From Ornithinibacillus halophilus (lineage in GTDB: Bacteria; Bacillota; Bacilli; Bacillales; Amphibacillaceae), in the NCBI RefSeq assembly GCF_900129485.1, contig NZ_FQVW01000023.1, positions 1-48,091 on the forward strand: DNA of 48,091 nucleotides. The letters run 5' to 3'. Shown piece after piece: positions 1-8,585 of the stretch. The first letter of the stretch is position 1. Each line of letters begins with the position of its first letter. Below the pieces are notes generated by a model, which saw only the letters and a list, made by a program, of their open reading frames with translations, was not told where the DNA came from and ran no database searches. The position numbers were made by a program, and so were the translations under genes.

Positions 1-201
1 ATCGACTCCGATACAAAGGAAGGCCGACTAAAACCGGACTTTGCGTCCAACGTCGGCATACCCCTATGAAGGGGCATGTTTCCTTTATCTCCTACAGGGT
101 ATGTTCAATTAAGTTCGCCACTTTGCGTGGCAACATTGAACCACCTGGCATGACCAGGCGCAGTCCGTACGTCGCAAAGCGGTCGCTCTGCGCTTTTCTT
201 A
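1..201 (-). repeat. Dispersed non-coding repeat, family A (partial, runs off window edge)
   Basis: Read on the minus strand, this begins with TAAGAAAAGCGCAGAGCG and then CGCTTTGCGACGTACGGACT, the same opening as the copy at 44192-44346. It also shares GTAGGAGATAAAGGAAACA and, near the window edge, GGAGTCGAT. Sequence between these blocks differs. It is GC-richer than its surroundings and has no convincing gene; the minus-strand reading frame through it is a translation of the repeat. It lies just upstream of the ykpA promoter. Its full length is unknown because the window starts inside it. Confidence 0.8.
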
Positions 202-260
202 CTATAATAGAATCTATAGGGTTGTGCAATACTTGATTATGCAAAAGTATTCTCTTAGCC

Positions 261-289
261 TTTACAAATATTGACGAAATGCCTAAAAT
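261..289 (+). promoter_or_regulatory. SigA-type promoter of ykpA
   Basis: TTTACA at 261-266 and TAAAAT at 284-289 are separated by 17 bp, each one mismatch from the SigA consensus. The predicted transcript starts near 296, which excludes the upstream in-frame start at 271 and supports translation from 340. Confidence 0.65.
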
Positions 290-339
290 CACGTAAGCTT
301 AAGCTTGATAAGATAATTTATGGAGGAAATTCAAAATAT

Positions 340-1962
340 ATGATAACTGTTTCTAACGTTAGTTTACGATATGGTGATAAAAAATTATTTGAAGATGTAA
401 ATATTAAGTTTACATCTGGAAATTGCTACGGTGTTATTGGAGCAAATGGGGCTGGAAAATCGACATTTTTAAAGATCCTTTCTGGTGACATTGAACCACA
501 ATCAGGACATGTATCGATGTCTCCTGGTGAGCGTCTAGCTGTACTAAAACAGGACCATTTTGCATATGAGGAACATGGTGTTCTTGATACTGTATTAATG
601 GGACACGAACGTCTTTATGAAGTAAAACAAGAAAAAGATGCTATTTACATGAAAGCTGAGTTTACTGAAGAAGATGGAATGCGCGCTGCTGAATTAGAAG
701 GTGAATTTGCTGAAATGAATGGTTGGGAAGCTGAATCAGATGCAGCAGTCCTTCTAAAAGGTCTTGGTATCGATGAATCGATGCATATGATGAAAATGGC
801 TGATATCCCAGCTGATCAAAAAGTGAAAGTATTACTAGCTCAAAGTTTATTTGGTAATCCAGACATTTTATTACTGGATGAGCCGACAAACGGATTAGAT
901 ATTCAAGCGATTCAATGGTTAGAGGATTTTTTAATTAACTTCGAGAATACCGTCATCGTTGTTTCCCATGACCGTCACTTTTTAAATAAGGTATGCACCC
1001 ATATTGCAGATGTTGACTATGGGAAAATTGAAGTGTACATCGGTAACTACGATTTCTGGTATGAATCAAGCCAATTAGCAACTAAAATGGCTCAAGAAGC
1101 AAACAAGAAAAAAGAAGAGAAAATCCAGGAACTTCAAGCTTTTATTGCACGATTTAGCGCAAATGCATCAAAGTCCAAACAAGCAACATCACGTAAAAAA
1201 TTATTAGAGAACATTACATTAGATGATATTAAACCATCTTCTCGTAAGTACCCTTATATTGCATTTACACCAGAACGTGAAATTGGAAATGATTTACTTC
1301 GTGTAGAAGGATTAACAAAAACAATTGGGGACAAAAAGGTTCTTGATAATGTTAGTTTTACGATGAACAAAGATGATAAAATTGCTTTAGTAGGTAGTGA
1401 TGACATTGCTAAAACAACGTTATTTAAAATCTTAATGGGAGAAATGGAACCTGATGCAGGTTCTTACAAATGGGGTGTAACTACCTCTCAATCATATTTC
1501 CCTAAAGACAATAGTAAATTCTTTGAGAATAATGATTTACCATTAGTTGATTGGTTACGTCAATACTCACCTGAAGATGAAACGGAAACATTTTTACGTG
1601 GATTCCTTGGTAGAATGTTATTCTCTGGTGAAGAGGCACTTAAAAAAGCAAGTGTTTTATCTGGTGGAGAAAAAGTTCGTTGCATGTTATCTAAGATGAT
1701 GTTGAGTAATGCCAACGTTCTTTTATTAGATGAACCAACGAACCACTTAGACCTTGAATCGATTACAGCATTAAACAATGGGTTAATTAAATTTAAAGGC
1801 TCCATTCTATTTACTTCTCACGACCACCAATTCGTGCAAAGTATTGCGAATCGCCTAATTGAAATTACACCAAACGGAATAATCGATAAAGAAATGAGCT
1901 ACGATGAATATGTAGCAGATAAGAAGTTACAGAAACAAATTAAAGAAATGTATGCTAGTTAA
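340..1962 (+). CDS. ykpA: ABC-F family ATPase, YkpA-like
   Basis: A 540-residue soluble protein with two ABC ATPase domains and no membrane segment, the ABC-F arrangement; such proteins act on ribosomes rather than in transport. Domain 1 has Walker A GANGAGKST near residue 36 and Walker B ILLLDEPTNGLD. A charged linker near 270-310 (EANKKKEEK...SKSKQATSRKK) follows. Domain 2 carries LSGGEKVRCML and LLLDEPTNHLD. ATG at 340 is preceded by GGAGG with good spacing and lies downstream of the promoter. Length and sequence resemble B. subtilis YkpA, a housekeeping ABC-F and not a known antibiotic-resistance type. Oddities: the domain 1 signature reads IPADQKVKV where LSGGEKV is expected, and the domain 2 P-loop is GSDDIAKTT. 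Transcribed alone, with a terminator directly after it. Confidence 0.9.
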   Translation: MITVSNVSLRYGDKKLFEDVNIKFTSGNCYGVIGANGAGKSTFLKILSGDIEPQSGHVSMSPGERLAVLKQDHFAYEEHGVLDTVLMGHERLYEVKQEKDAIYMKAEFTEEDGMRAAELEGEFAEMNGWEAESDAAVLLKGLGIDESMHMMKMADIPADQKVKVLLAQSLFGNPDILLLDEPTNGLDIQAIQWLEDFLINFENTVIVVSHDRHFLNKVCTHIADVDYGKIEVYIGNYDFWYESSQLATKMAQEANKKKEEKIQELQAFIARFSANASKSKQATSRKKLLENITLDDIKPSSRKYPYIAFTPEREIGNDLLRVEGLTKTIGDKKVLDNVSFTMNKDDKIALVGSDDIAKTTLFKILMGEMEPDAGSYKWGVTTSQSYFPKDNSKFFENNDLPLVDWLRQYSPEDETETFLRGFLGRMLFSGEEALKKASVLSGGEKVRCMLSKMMLSNANVLLLDEPTNHLDLESITALNNGLIKFKGSILFTSHDHQFVQSIANRLIEITPNGIIDKEMSYDEYVADKKLQKQIKEMYAS

Positions 1963-1963
1963 G

Positions 1964-1994
1964 AAAAAGCTGTCCTATATAGGGCAGCTTTTTT
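1964..1994 (+). terminator. Terminator of ykpA
   Basis: AAAAAGCTGTCC and GGGCAGCTTTTTT form a stem closed by a short TATATA loop, with a T-run; it begins two bases after the stop codon. Confidence 0.85.
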
Positions 1995-2015
1995 GTTATC
2001 ATTATAATAAAGATC

Positions 2016-2048
2016 TCAAAAAGCGCCCTTACAAAAAGAGCGCTTCTC
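2016..2048 (-). terminator. Terminator of the kbl-threonine dehydrogenase operon
   Basis: On the minus strand, AAGCGCTC and GGGCGCTT pair around TTTTTGTAA and are followed by TTTT. It lies just past the stop codon of the dehydrogenase gene. Confidence 0.75.
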
Positions 2049-2054
2049 AAATCT

Positions 2055-2999
2055 TTATTTAACTTTTTCTGCGATTTTCTCTAACATTTCCTTTGTCATT
2101 GCATCAATATCATAATCTGCTTTGAATCCCCACTCTTTTGTTGCAGCTGAGGAGTCAATACTGTTTGGCCAGCTATCTGCTATCTTTTGCCTTACTGGGT
2201 CAACCTCATAAGAGATTGAAAACTCTGGAATATGTTTCTGAATTGCTTTTGCAAAATCCTCTGGAGCCGCAGAGATTGCTGAAATATTAAAAGCATTTCG
2301 GTGTTCTAATTTATCAGCATCTGCCTCCATTAATTGAACAATGGCATTTAACGCATCCGGCATATACATCATATCCATGTAAGTGCCTTCTCCAATATAA
2401 GAAGTATACGATTTATTCTTAATCGCTTCATAATAAATCTCAACAGCATAATCCGTTGTACCACCACCTGGAGGAGCAACATATGAAATGAGACCAGGAT
2501 AACGAACACCTCTAGTATCTACCCCATAACGATGATAGTAATAATCACATAACAATTCACCGGATACTTTGTTCACGCCATACATCGTAGTTGGGCGTTG
2601 TAACGTATCTTGTGGCGTATTATCTTTTGGAGTGGATGGACCAAACGCACCTATTGAACTTGGAGTGAAAAATTGTAAATCAAGCTCTCGCGCTACTTCT
2701 AACGCATTAACAAGACCACCCATATTAATATCCCATGCTACTTTTGGCATTTTTTCTGCTGTTGCTGATAACAAGGCAGCTAAATGCATTACCGTATCGA
2801 CGTTATACTCCTTTGCAACATCAAACATACGCTGTGGATCTGTTACATCTAATTTCTCAAAAGGTCCCTGCTCTTTTACACCGGGAAGTTCTTTAATATC
2901 GGTAGCTATTACATTGGACGAACCATAAATATCTCTAAGTTTTGTAACAAGCTCTGATCCAATCTGACCAAGTGCTCCGGTTACTAAGATTCTTTTCAT
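2055..2999 (-). CDS. L-threonine 3-dehydrogenase, SDR/epimerase-like type
   Basis: A 314-residue NAD-dependent short-chain dehydrogenase of the extended (epimerase) class. The nucleotide motif GALGQIGSE lies at residues 8-16 and the catalytic pair Y140-x3-K144 is in YGVNKVSGE, with SS at 114-115. It is not the zinc medium-chain Tdh of E. coli. Family members oxidise L-threonine to 2-amino-3-ketobutyrate. The gene lies 24 bp downstream of kbl, whose product cleaves that unstable intermediate to glycine and acetyl-CoA, so the pairing strongly supports the assignment. ATG follows a GAGGTAAAAGC ribosome site. I leave the symbol empty because tdh usually means the unrelated zinc enzyme. Confidence 0.88.
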   Translation of the reverse strand: MKRILVTGALGQIGSELVTKLRDIYGSSNVIATDIKELPGVKEQGPFEKLDVTDPQRMFDVAKEYNVDTVMHLAALLSATAEKMPKVAWDINMGGLVNALEVARELDLQFFTPSSIGAFGPSTPKDNTPQDTLQRPTTMYGVNKVSGELLCDYYYHRYGVDTRGVRYPGLISYVAPPGGGTTDYAVEIYYEAIKNKSYTSYIGEGTYMDMMYMPDALNAIVQLMEADADKLEHRNAFNISAISAAPEDFAKAIQKHIPEFSISYEVDPVRQKIADSWPNSIDSSAATKEWGFKADYDIDAMTKEMLEKIAEKVK

Positions 3000-3023
3000 G
3001 CTTTTACCTCACTAACAATAAAA

Positions 3024-4214
3024 TTAAATCAAGTTCATTTCTTTTCCGACTTTTTCATAGATCGCAATTGCTTGATCAAGCATTTCCTTTGTATGTGCTG
3101 CTGTTGGCATATTACGTACTCTTCCTGTCCCACGCGGTACAGTAGGGAAGACAATTGACTTAGCATAAACTCCTTCTTCATAAAGTCGTTTACTAAATTC
3201 CTGTGCATCCTTTTCATCACCAATAATACATGGAGTAATAGGTGTTTCACTATCTCCAATATTGAATCCTAGACCCTTCAATCCCTCTTTTAAGTAATTA
3301 CCATTTTCCCAAAGTTTATCGTGTAGTTCTGTGCTTTCCATTAGAATTTCAACGGCTTTTTTACTTGCAGCAGCATCAGCAGGGCTTACTGCAGTAGAGA
3401 ATAGAAATGGTCTAGAGCGTACTTTCAACCAATCGATTAGATTTGCTTTACCAGCTACATATCCACCGATAACTCCAATTGCTTTTGATAATGTCCCCAT
3501 TTGAAAATCCACTTTGTCTTGTAAGCCGAAATGTTTAACCGTTCCTGCACCTTTACCTAGAACACCTGAACCATGAGCATCGTCTACATAAGTAATTAGG
3601 TCAAATTCCTCTGCTATCTCAACAATACCTGGTAAATTTGCAACATCACCGTCCATAGAGAAAACTCCATCGGTAATTACCATGATTTTATTATATTGAC
3701 CAGATTCTACTGCCTCTTTAGCTTTCTTACGTAAATCCACCATGTCAGAGTGGTTAAAACGGATTATTTTTGCCTTCGATAAACGGCATCCATCAATAAT
3801 CGATGCATGGTTCAACTCATCAGATAAGATTGCATCATTTTTATCCATAACTGCTGAAATAGCCGCCATGTTACAGTTAAATCCAGATTGATATGAGATA
3901 ACAGCTTCTGTCCCTTTGAACTCTGCTAACTTTTTCTCTAGCTCTATATGTAAATCCAATGTACCATTTATAGTTCTAACAGCACCTGCCCCAACACCAT
4001 GGGAATCAACTGCATTTTTTGCAACCTGCTTTAATCTGTCATCTGTCGCAAGGCCTAAGTAGTTATTAGAAGAAAGGTTAATTAATTCTTTCCCATCAAC
4101 CTTAATAGTTGGTCCATTTGCACCTTGAACAGGATCGATTTCATTATATAACCCTTTACCCTTAAGCTCAGCTATGTTCTCATCTAAAAATGTATTCAAA
4201 ATTTTACTAGTCAT
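3024..4214 (-). CDS. kbl: Glycine C-acetyltransferase (2-amino-3-ketobutyrate CoA ligase)
   Basis: A 396-residue PLP enzyme of the alpha-oxoamine synthase family. The PLP lysine is K244 in [13 protein letters not shown], and the cofactor-binding motif YVDDAHGSG is near 210-217. It converts 2-amino-3-ketobutyrate plus CoA to glycine and acetyl-CoA. The ATG at 4214 follows AATAGGAGGTATTAAG; an in-frame start 17 codons further upstream has no ribosome site and would lengthen the protein beyond the family norm. First gene of a two-gene threonine catabolic operon. Confidence 0.93.
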   Translation of the reverse strand: MTSKILNTFLDENIAELKGKGLYNEIDPVQGANGPTIKVDGKELINLSSNNYLGLATDDRLKQVAKNAVDSHGVGAGAVRTINGTLDLHIELEKKLAEFKGTEAVISYQSGFNCNMAAISAVMDKNDAILSDELNHASIIDGCRLSKAKIIRFNHSDMVDLRKKAKEAVESGQYNKIMVITDGVFSMDGDVANLPGIVEIAEEFDLITYVDDAHGSGVLGKGAGTVKHFGLQDKVDFQMGTLSKAIGVIGGYVAGKANLIDWLKVRSRPFLFSTAVSPADAAASKKAVEILMESTELHDKLWENGNYLKEGLKGLGFNIGDSETPITPCIIGDEKDAQEFSKRLYEEGVYAKSIVFPTVPRGTGRVRNMPTAAHTKEMLDQAIAIYEKVGKEMNLI

Positions 4215-4232
4215 CTTAATACCTCCTATTTT

Positions 4233-4249
4233 ATGTAAGCGCTTAACAT
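4233..4249 (-). promoter_or_regulatory. Possible CcpA cre-like operator in the kbl leader
   Basis: ATGTAAGCGCTTAACAT is a near-palindrome around AAGCGCTT. It matches TGWAANCGNTNWCA except for one extra base in the 3' half. It lies between the predicted transcription start and the kbl ribosome site, a roadblock position. Candidate only. Confidence 0.4.
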
Positions 4250-4296
4250 ACTTATCACCACTCAAAACGTGGAAGCTTCCTCTTTAATCTGAAACC

Positions 4297-4325
4297 ATTT
4301 TACCATAATTGTATCGAAATGTTTA
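4297..4325 (-). promoter_or_regulatory. Candidate promoter of kbl operon (extended -10)
   Basis: On the minus strand, TGGTAAAAT gives an extended -10 (hexamer at 4297-4302). A weak -35, TAAACA, lies at 4320-4325 with a 17-bp spacer. The transcript would start near 4290, giving a leader of about 75 nt. Confidence 0.5.
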
Positions 4326-4504
4326 CTAGAAACAAATTGTATGGAGACTTACTGCTATAGTAATGATATTATAATAAAAATCTTACATAGACTAATGCCT
4401 TATTACAAGTAAAAATTTCCTTATTATTTATGTCAAAATATGTAGATTTTAATCTATAAATTTATTATACTTTTACATAGTGACAAACTTAGAAGGAGGC
4501 AGCT

Positions 4505-4636
4505 ATGGTACGTAAAATTTTATTGACGCTATTTATTATGTTAATTATCGGTATTAGTGTTGTAGGGTTCACTCAAACGGATACAACTGATGAGATTATT
4601 AATGAGGAAGACACTACTAATGAAATCAAACTATAA
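4505..4636 (+). CDS. Small predicted membrane or secreted protein (43 aa)
   Basis: A 43-residue open frame beginning MVRKILLTLFIMLIIGISVV: a basic start, then one hydrophobic helix (about 5-21), then an acidic Thr/Asp/Glu-rich tail of about 20 residues. The ribosome site AGAAGGAGGCAGCT is strong and well spaced from the ATG. It lies in the 467 bp between divergent kbl and the LysM/3D gene and is followed by a hairpin. I do not recognise the family. The layout suggests a cleaved signal peptide or a single-pass protein with the acidic tail outside. Confidence 0.6.
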   Translation: MVRKILLTLFIMLIIGISVVGFTQTDTTDEIINEEDTTNEIKL

Positions 4637-4641
4637 CAAAA

Positions 4642-4668
4642 GGAAGCATCATTTTATAGAATGCTTCC
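4642..4668. terminator. Bidirectional terminator between the small ORF and the LysM/3D gene
   Basis: GGAAGCAT and ATGCTTCC form a perfect 8-bp stem with an 11-nt loop. On the minus strand it is followed by TTTTG, so it fits best as the terminator of the LysM/3D gene; it also follows the plus-strand small gene. Confidence 0.65.
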
Positions 4669-4681
4669 CATACATAATCAT

Positions 4682-5365
4682 CTATTCTTCAATTATAGTA
4701 ACTTCAACCTCACGAACACCCCACTGAAACGCTTCTTTTTTTGTTGGCACATGAATATCAATTCGTTTACCTTTAATGGCACTTCCAATATCAGCTGCAA
4801 TGGCATAACCGTATCCTTCAACATGAACTTTTGTTCCTAAAGGAATGACAGTTGGATCAATAGCTATAACTTTTGCATTAGGATTTGTATTTAAGTCGAC
4901 TCCAGTATACGTAATTCCTGAGCACCCATCACATTTAGCTGTATATGCAGTAGCTTTTACCATTATTTTTTCATTACTTTTTTTTACATCTTGCTCCGAT
5001 TTATTTATAGTTTTTGTTGACTTCACTTCTGTTTTAGGAGCGTCTAATGTTTTTATCTCTAAATTCTTCTTTTTACTGTTTAGAAGTTTCAACTTTTGGC
5101 CTTCTTCCAGTAATTCTGCTTTTAGGTTATTCCATTTTTTAATATCTTTTTCAGACACGTCATGTTTTTCGCCAATTTCTTGTAAGGTCTCACCTTTTTG
5201 AACTAAATAAGTTTTATAGATTGATAGTTTTTGTTTCTCTATATGATCACCTGTGACTATAACACGTTCAGTATTGCTTGTTAACTTGTCAGCCGAAATG
5301 GGTATTCCAAATGAACTTACGATAATTATTATTGTAATTAGTGTTGCTAATAGTTTTTTCATCAT
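4682..5365 (-). CDS. Secreted LysM and 3D-domain cell-wall protein (YocH-like)
   Basis: A 227-residue protein with an N-terminal signal peptide (about 1-25, ending ISA). One LysM domain at about 52-95 (YLVQKGETLQEIGEKHDVS...) would bind peptidoglycan, followed by a Lys/Thr-rich linker and a C-terminal 3D domain at about 135-225. The 3D domain shows AYTAKCDGCSG, VIPLGTKVHVEGYG and the aspartates in AIAADIG and KRIDIH expected of the lytic-transglycosylase-like fold. Family members such as YocH remodel the cell wall. It has one LysM rather than the two of YocH. The start is ambiguous: two adjacent ATGs follow AGGAGGAAAAC, and the second has the better spacing. Confidence 0.85.
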   Translation of the reverse strand: MMKKLLATLITIIIIVSSFGIPISADKLTSNTERVIVTGDHIEKQKLSIYKTYLVQKGETLQEIGEKHDVSEKDIKKWNNLKAELLEEGQKLKLLNSKKKNLEIKTLDAPKTEVKSTKTINKSEQDVKKSNEKIMVKATAYTAKCDGCSGITYTGVDLNTNPNAKVIAIDPTVIPLGTKVHVEGYGYAIAADIGSAIKGKRIDIHVPTKKEAFQWGVREVEVTIIEE

Positions 5366-5532
5366 GTTTTCCTCCTTGAAATGCGCAACATTGACTAGTC
5401 TATCACACTAAAAGCCTTATTTCCTTTACAAGACTTTTAAAAGACTATTACAAGGATTGCCCAAAAGGAGAGAAAATATTACAAGTTTAATAGAATTTAA
5501 TATACGGAAAGATTACTCGACTCAATAACCCA

Positions 5533-5567
5533 AAAAAGAAGAAGCCTCATAGAGGACTTCTTCTTTT
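5533..5567 (-). terminator. Terminator at the end of opp operon 1
   Basis: AAAAGAAGAAG and CTTCTTCTTTT pair around a short TCATAGAG loop. On the minus strand the stem runs into TTTTTT. It lies 12 bp past the oppA1 stop codon. Confidence 0.85.
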
Positions 5568-5579
5568 AATAACTATTAA

Positions 5580-7496
5580 TTATTCAGCAACTACTGGCTC
5601 TTCTTCAGTTACAGCAAGTTGATATAGGTAAGTATCAGATCCAGCTGACATATCGTAGTTAACAACACGTTTGTTAACAGGAATTACTAGAGCACGATAT
5701 AGAGTAGGGAATACTGGAATTTCTTCAGCCATAAGTTCTTGCCACTCACTGTATACAGATTGACGATATTCAACATCGAATGCTTCTTCAGATAATCCTT
5801 CTGCTAATAAGCGATCATTTTCTTCGCTAGCATAACGAGGGAAGTTGAACATTGCGTTACGTCCGTATAATCCAGATGGATCAACGTCAGAACCTACGCC
5901 CCAAGCACCTTGGTAAATGTCAATTTCAGGATCATCTTCACCTTTTTGACCAACGCGATCATAGAAACTGTTGAATTCTAATAGACGTCCATCAATTAGT
6001 TCTACTTTTAGACCAACATCAGCCCAACGTTGGATGTAGTATTGTGCTAATGGTTCAGCAGTGTCTCCACCAGACATAGAAGCAAAGTTAATTACTAACG
6101 GTTCACCATCTTTGTCCTCACGGATACCATCACCATCAACATCTTCATATCCAGCTTCATCTAAAATACGGTTAGCTTCGTCTGGATCATATGTTGGTGT
6201 TTCAATTGAATCATCATGATATGCAGGGTGAGATGGAACAATTAGAGTTGTTGCATTCCAACGTAAACCATTATAGAAACGGTCACCTACTGCATTATTA
6301 TCTACAGCGTACCACATTGCACGACGTAAGTTAACGTCAGCCATTTTCTTGTCTGGGTCTGGAGCTACTTCACCAGCTTCATGGTCCCAAGTACCAAGTT
6401 TAAACCCAATATAAGTGTAAGCTAGGTCAATATCACCTAAGAAGTTAACGTTAGACATTTCATAGTTATCTAAGAATTGGTCAGTTGGGAATCCGTCAAC
6501 CATGTCAACTCCACCAGTTTCCAATTCATTAACTACAGTTTCTGGAGCAATTACACGTAATGTAACTTCTGCAAGACCAGGTGTACCTCTCCAGTAGTCA
6601 TCATTACGTACATATGTTACAGACTCACCAGGAGTGATTGTATCTACTTCGTATGGTCCAAAACCAATTGGATTTTTACGTACTGCATCAGATTCTTCCA
6701 TTTCTGCTACTTCCATATCTCCAAAGATATGCTTAGCTAAAGCATATGGCCAGATTCCACCAGTTAATAGTGCAGGTGTAGAATCTTTATAAGTAATTTT
6801 TAATTGTTTCTCGTTTAATACTTCAATACCTGAAATAGAATCAGCTTCACCATTGTGGTATTCTTCAATACCTTCAATGTTTGTCATAGAACCACTGTAA
6901 CGTACACCAGGGTACTCAGGATGTGCAATTACTTCGTGAGCAAATGCCCAGTCTTCTGCTGTTACAGGCTCACCATCATGCCAATTAACATTGTCACGGA
7001 TAGTGAAAGTAAAGATTCTTCCATCTTCTACTTCAAATGTAGCAGCACCATCTTGTGTATACGTATAGTTTGCATCCATACCTAGTAGTGCTTCATCAAA
7101 CCAACCGATAACTTCAGCATCAGGAGCACCTGAATAGAAGTTCCAGTTTAATGTACCTTCAAACACTGTGTCAGATACTAAACCATAAGTTAAAGTACCA
7201 TCTTCAAGTCCTTCACCTGAAGGAGCAGCTGTTTGGAAGTCTTCGATACTGAATACTCCCTCTTCATCTGGTTGAGGACTAGCAAATGCATCCCCTTCAT
7301 CTCCTTCGTCGTTACCTTCAGAGTTGCCTTCATCATTGTTGCCCTCGTCATTGTTTTCGTTATTTTCAGTGGAATTATTATCGTCTCCACCATTTGATGC
7401 ATTACCATCATTGTCGTCTCCACCACATGCAGCTAACACAAGTAAGAATACAAGCATTAGAGCAAGTAGCCATTTCGAAAAGCCTTTCTTTCTCAT
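5580..7496 (-). CDS. oppA: Oligopeptide-binding lipoprotein OppA, operon 1 copy
   Basis: A 638-residue solute-binding protein (SBP family 5). The lipoprotein signal ends LVLAAC, making Cys24 the lipidation site, followed by an acidic Asn/Asp/Glu-Gly linker to about residue 68. The mature domain carries family motifs such as FTIRDNVNWHDGEPVTAED and a Gly-Asp-rich DVDGDGIREDKDG segment. It would capture peptides outside the membrane and deliver them to OppBC. It is the last gene of a DFBCA operon, 163 bp after oppC; hairpins in that gap could stabilise its mRNA. It is the most diverged of the three oppA paralogues here and has the longest linker. Substrate is not determinable; App-, Dpp- or Opp-type specificity are all possible. 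Confidence 0.9.
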   Translation of the reverse strand: MRKKGFSKWLLALMLVFLLVLAACGGDDNDGNASNGGDDNNSTENNENNDEGNNDEGNSEGNDEGDEGDAFASPQPDEEGVFSIEDFQTAAPSGEGLEDGTLTYGLVSDTVFEGTLNWNFYSGAPDAEVIGWFDEALLGMDANYTYTQDGAATFEVEDGRIFTFTIRDNVNWHDGEPVTAEDWAFAHEVIAHPEYPGVRYSGSMTNIEGIEEYHNGEADSISGIEVLNEKQLKITYKDSTPALLTGGIWPYALAKHIFGDMEVAEMEESDAVRKNPIGFGPYEVDTITPGESVTYVRNDDYWRGTPGLAEVTLRVIAPETVVNELETGGVDMVDGFPTDQFLDNYEMSNVNFLGDIDLAYTYIGFKLGTWDHEAGEVAPDPDKKMADVNLRRAMWYAVDNNAVGDRFYNGLRWNATTLIVPSHPAYHDDSIETPTYDPDEANRILDEAGYEDVDGDGIREDKDGEPLVINFASMSGGDTAEPLAQYYIQRWADVGLKVELIDGRLLEFNSFYDRVGQKGEDDPEIDIYQGAWGVGSDVDPSGLYGRNAMFNFPRYASEENDRLLAEGLSEEAFDVEYRQSVYSEWQELMAEEIPVFPTLYRALVIPVNKRVVNYDMSAGSDTYLYQLAVTEEEPVVAE

Positions 7497-7538
7497 AATT
7501 GAATACCCTCCCTTTTATTTTAACCATTTAGGTTTTTT

Positions 7539-7590
7539 GTCGATTGATTAGATCAAATCGACATTTATACACAACATCAAAAGTTGATGT
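7539..7590 (-). promoter_or_regulatory. Two hairpins in the oppC1-oppA1 intercistronic region
   Basis: GTCGATTGAT and ATCAAATCGAC (7539-7562) and ACATCAA/TTGATGT with a 3-nt loop (7574-7590) are adjacent stem-loops about 40-90 nt before the oppA1 start. Neither has a T-run on the transcribed strand. Such structures commonly act as processing or stabilising elements that raise SBP output relative to permease. Confidence 0.5.
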
Positions 7591-7659
7591 AGGTAACAAT
7601 AATCACCACTACCTAGTTATTAAAGCCTCACCCCCTTAAAGTGTTAGTACGATAGATTA

Positions 7660-8577
7660 CTAACCTCTTCTTTGTCTAGCATCAGTTGCCCGTTTCAGTG
7701 CTTGCCCTACATTGTTAACAGCTAACATTAGTAGTAGGATAAGGACTGACGCTGGAACCCAAATCCACCATCTATACTCCAATGTTTGTGGATTTCTAGC
7801 ATAACTTAGCAATGTTCCGAGACTTGGTGTACTTTCTGGAAAACCAAACCCTAAGAATGAAAGTCCTGATTCAAGACCAATATTAGCTGCTAATCCTAAT
7901 GTCATGGTTACAATAACTAGGGAACTAATATTTGGTAATACTTGTGTAAACATAATTTTTAAATTTGACGATCCTAATGTTTTGGATGCCTGCACATAAT
8001 CCAGTTCTTTTTCCTGTAAAACCTTCGACCTAATAAGCCGGGCTATTCCCATCCACAAAAAGGCCGTCATTATAAGTGAGAAAGTCATAATGCTATATTC
8101 AGGTACGATAGCTACAAATACGATAATAATCATCATAAATGGTAGTACTAGGAAGAAATCAAGAATACGCATTAGAATGTTATCGATATGACCACCATAG
8201 TACCCAGAAACTAATCCGAATACGATTCCGATTATCCCACTCATTAAGGTAACTAAAAATCCAATAGAAAGTGAGTTTCTAGTACCTATAATTAATTGCC
8301 CGAATACATCACGTCCACCGTAATCTGTACCTAACCAAAAGTCTTCAGAAGGTGGCTTATGGATTTCAAATAAATCAACCCTTACAATTTCTTCTTGATC
8401 TAAGAATATTGCAACGCCATACACAAAGACTGAAATCAAGATTAGAAATATCAAGGAAAATAAAGCTAATTTATCTCTGACTAGTTCACGCCATATAATA
8501 TTAACGCCTGAAGGACTTTTCTGCGCTTTAAGCTGTTCGTTACTAACTTTTGCTGTTGATGTTGCCAATTCTCTCAC
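7660..8577 (-). CDS. oppC: Oligopeptide ABC transporter permease OppC, operon 1
   Basis: A 305-residue inner-membrane permease with an N-terminal cytoplasmic stretch, a first helix near 35-55, and the BPD_transp_1 core. The EAA loop that contacts the ATPases is visible as YVQASKTLGSSNLKIMFTQVLP. The OppC-type extracytoplasmic motif PPSEDFWLGTDYGGRDVFGQ precedes the core. It pairs with OppB to form the channel. The start lies 8 bp after oppB stop. It is nearly identical in length and very similar in sequence to the second copy at 16445-17362. Confidence 0.93.
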   Translation of the reverse strand: MRELATSTAKVSNEQLKAQKSPSGVNIIWRELVRDKLALFSLIFLILISVFVYGVAIFLDQEEIVRVDLFEIHKPPSEDFWLGTDYGGRDVFGQLIIGTRNSLSIGFLVTLMSGIIGIVFGLVSGYYGGHIDNILMRILDFFLVLPFMMIIIVFVAIVPEYSIMTFSLIMTAFLWMGIARLIRSKVLQEKELDYVQASKTLGSSNLKIMFTQVLPNISSLVIVTMTLGLAANIGLESGLSFLGFGFPESTPSLGTLLSYARNPQTLEYRWWIWVPASVLILLLMLAVNNVGQALKRATDARQRRG

Positions 8578-8585
8578 CTCACAAT

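Noticed and set aside
92-292. Minus-strand reading frame of 66 residues
   Set aside because: It translates the family A repeat, as does a similar frame at 44157-44345; no ribosome site.
340-1962. Antibiotic-resistance ABC-F (Vga/Lsa/OptrA type)
   Set aside because: The sequence and length follow housekeeping YkpA and it lacks a resemblance to resistance-type linkers.
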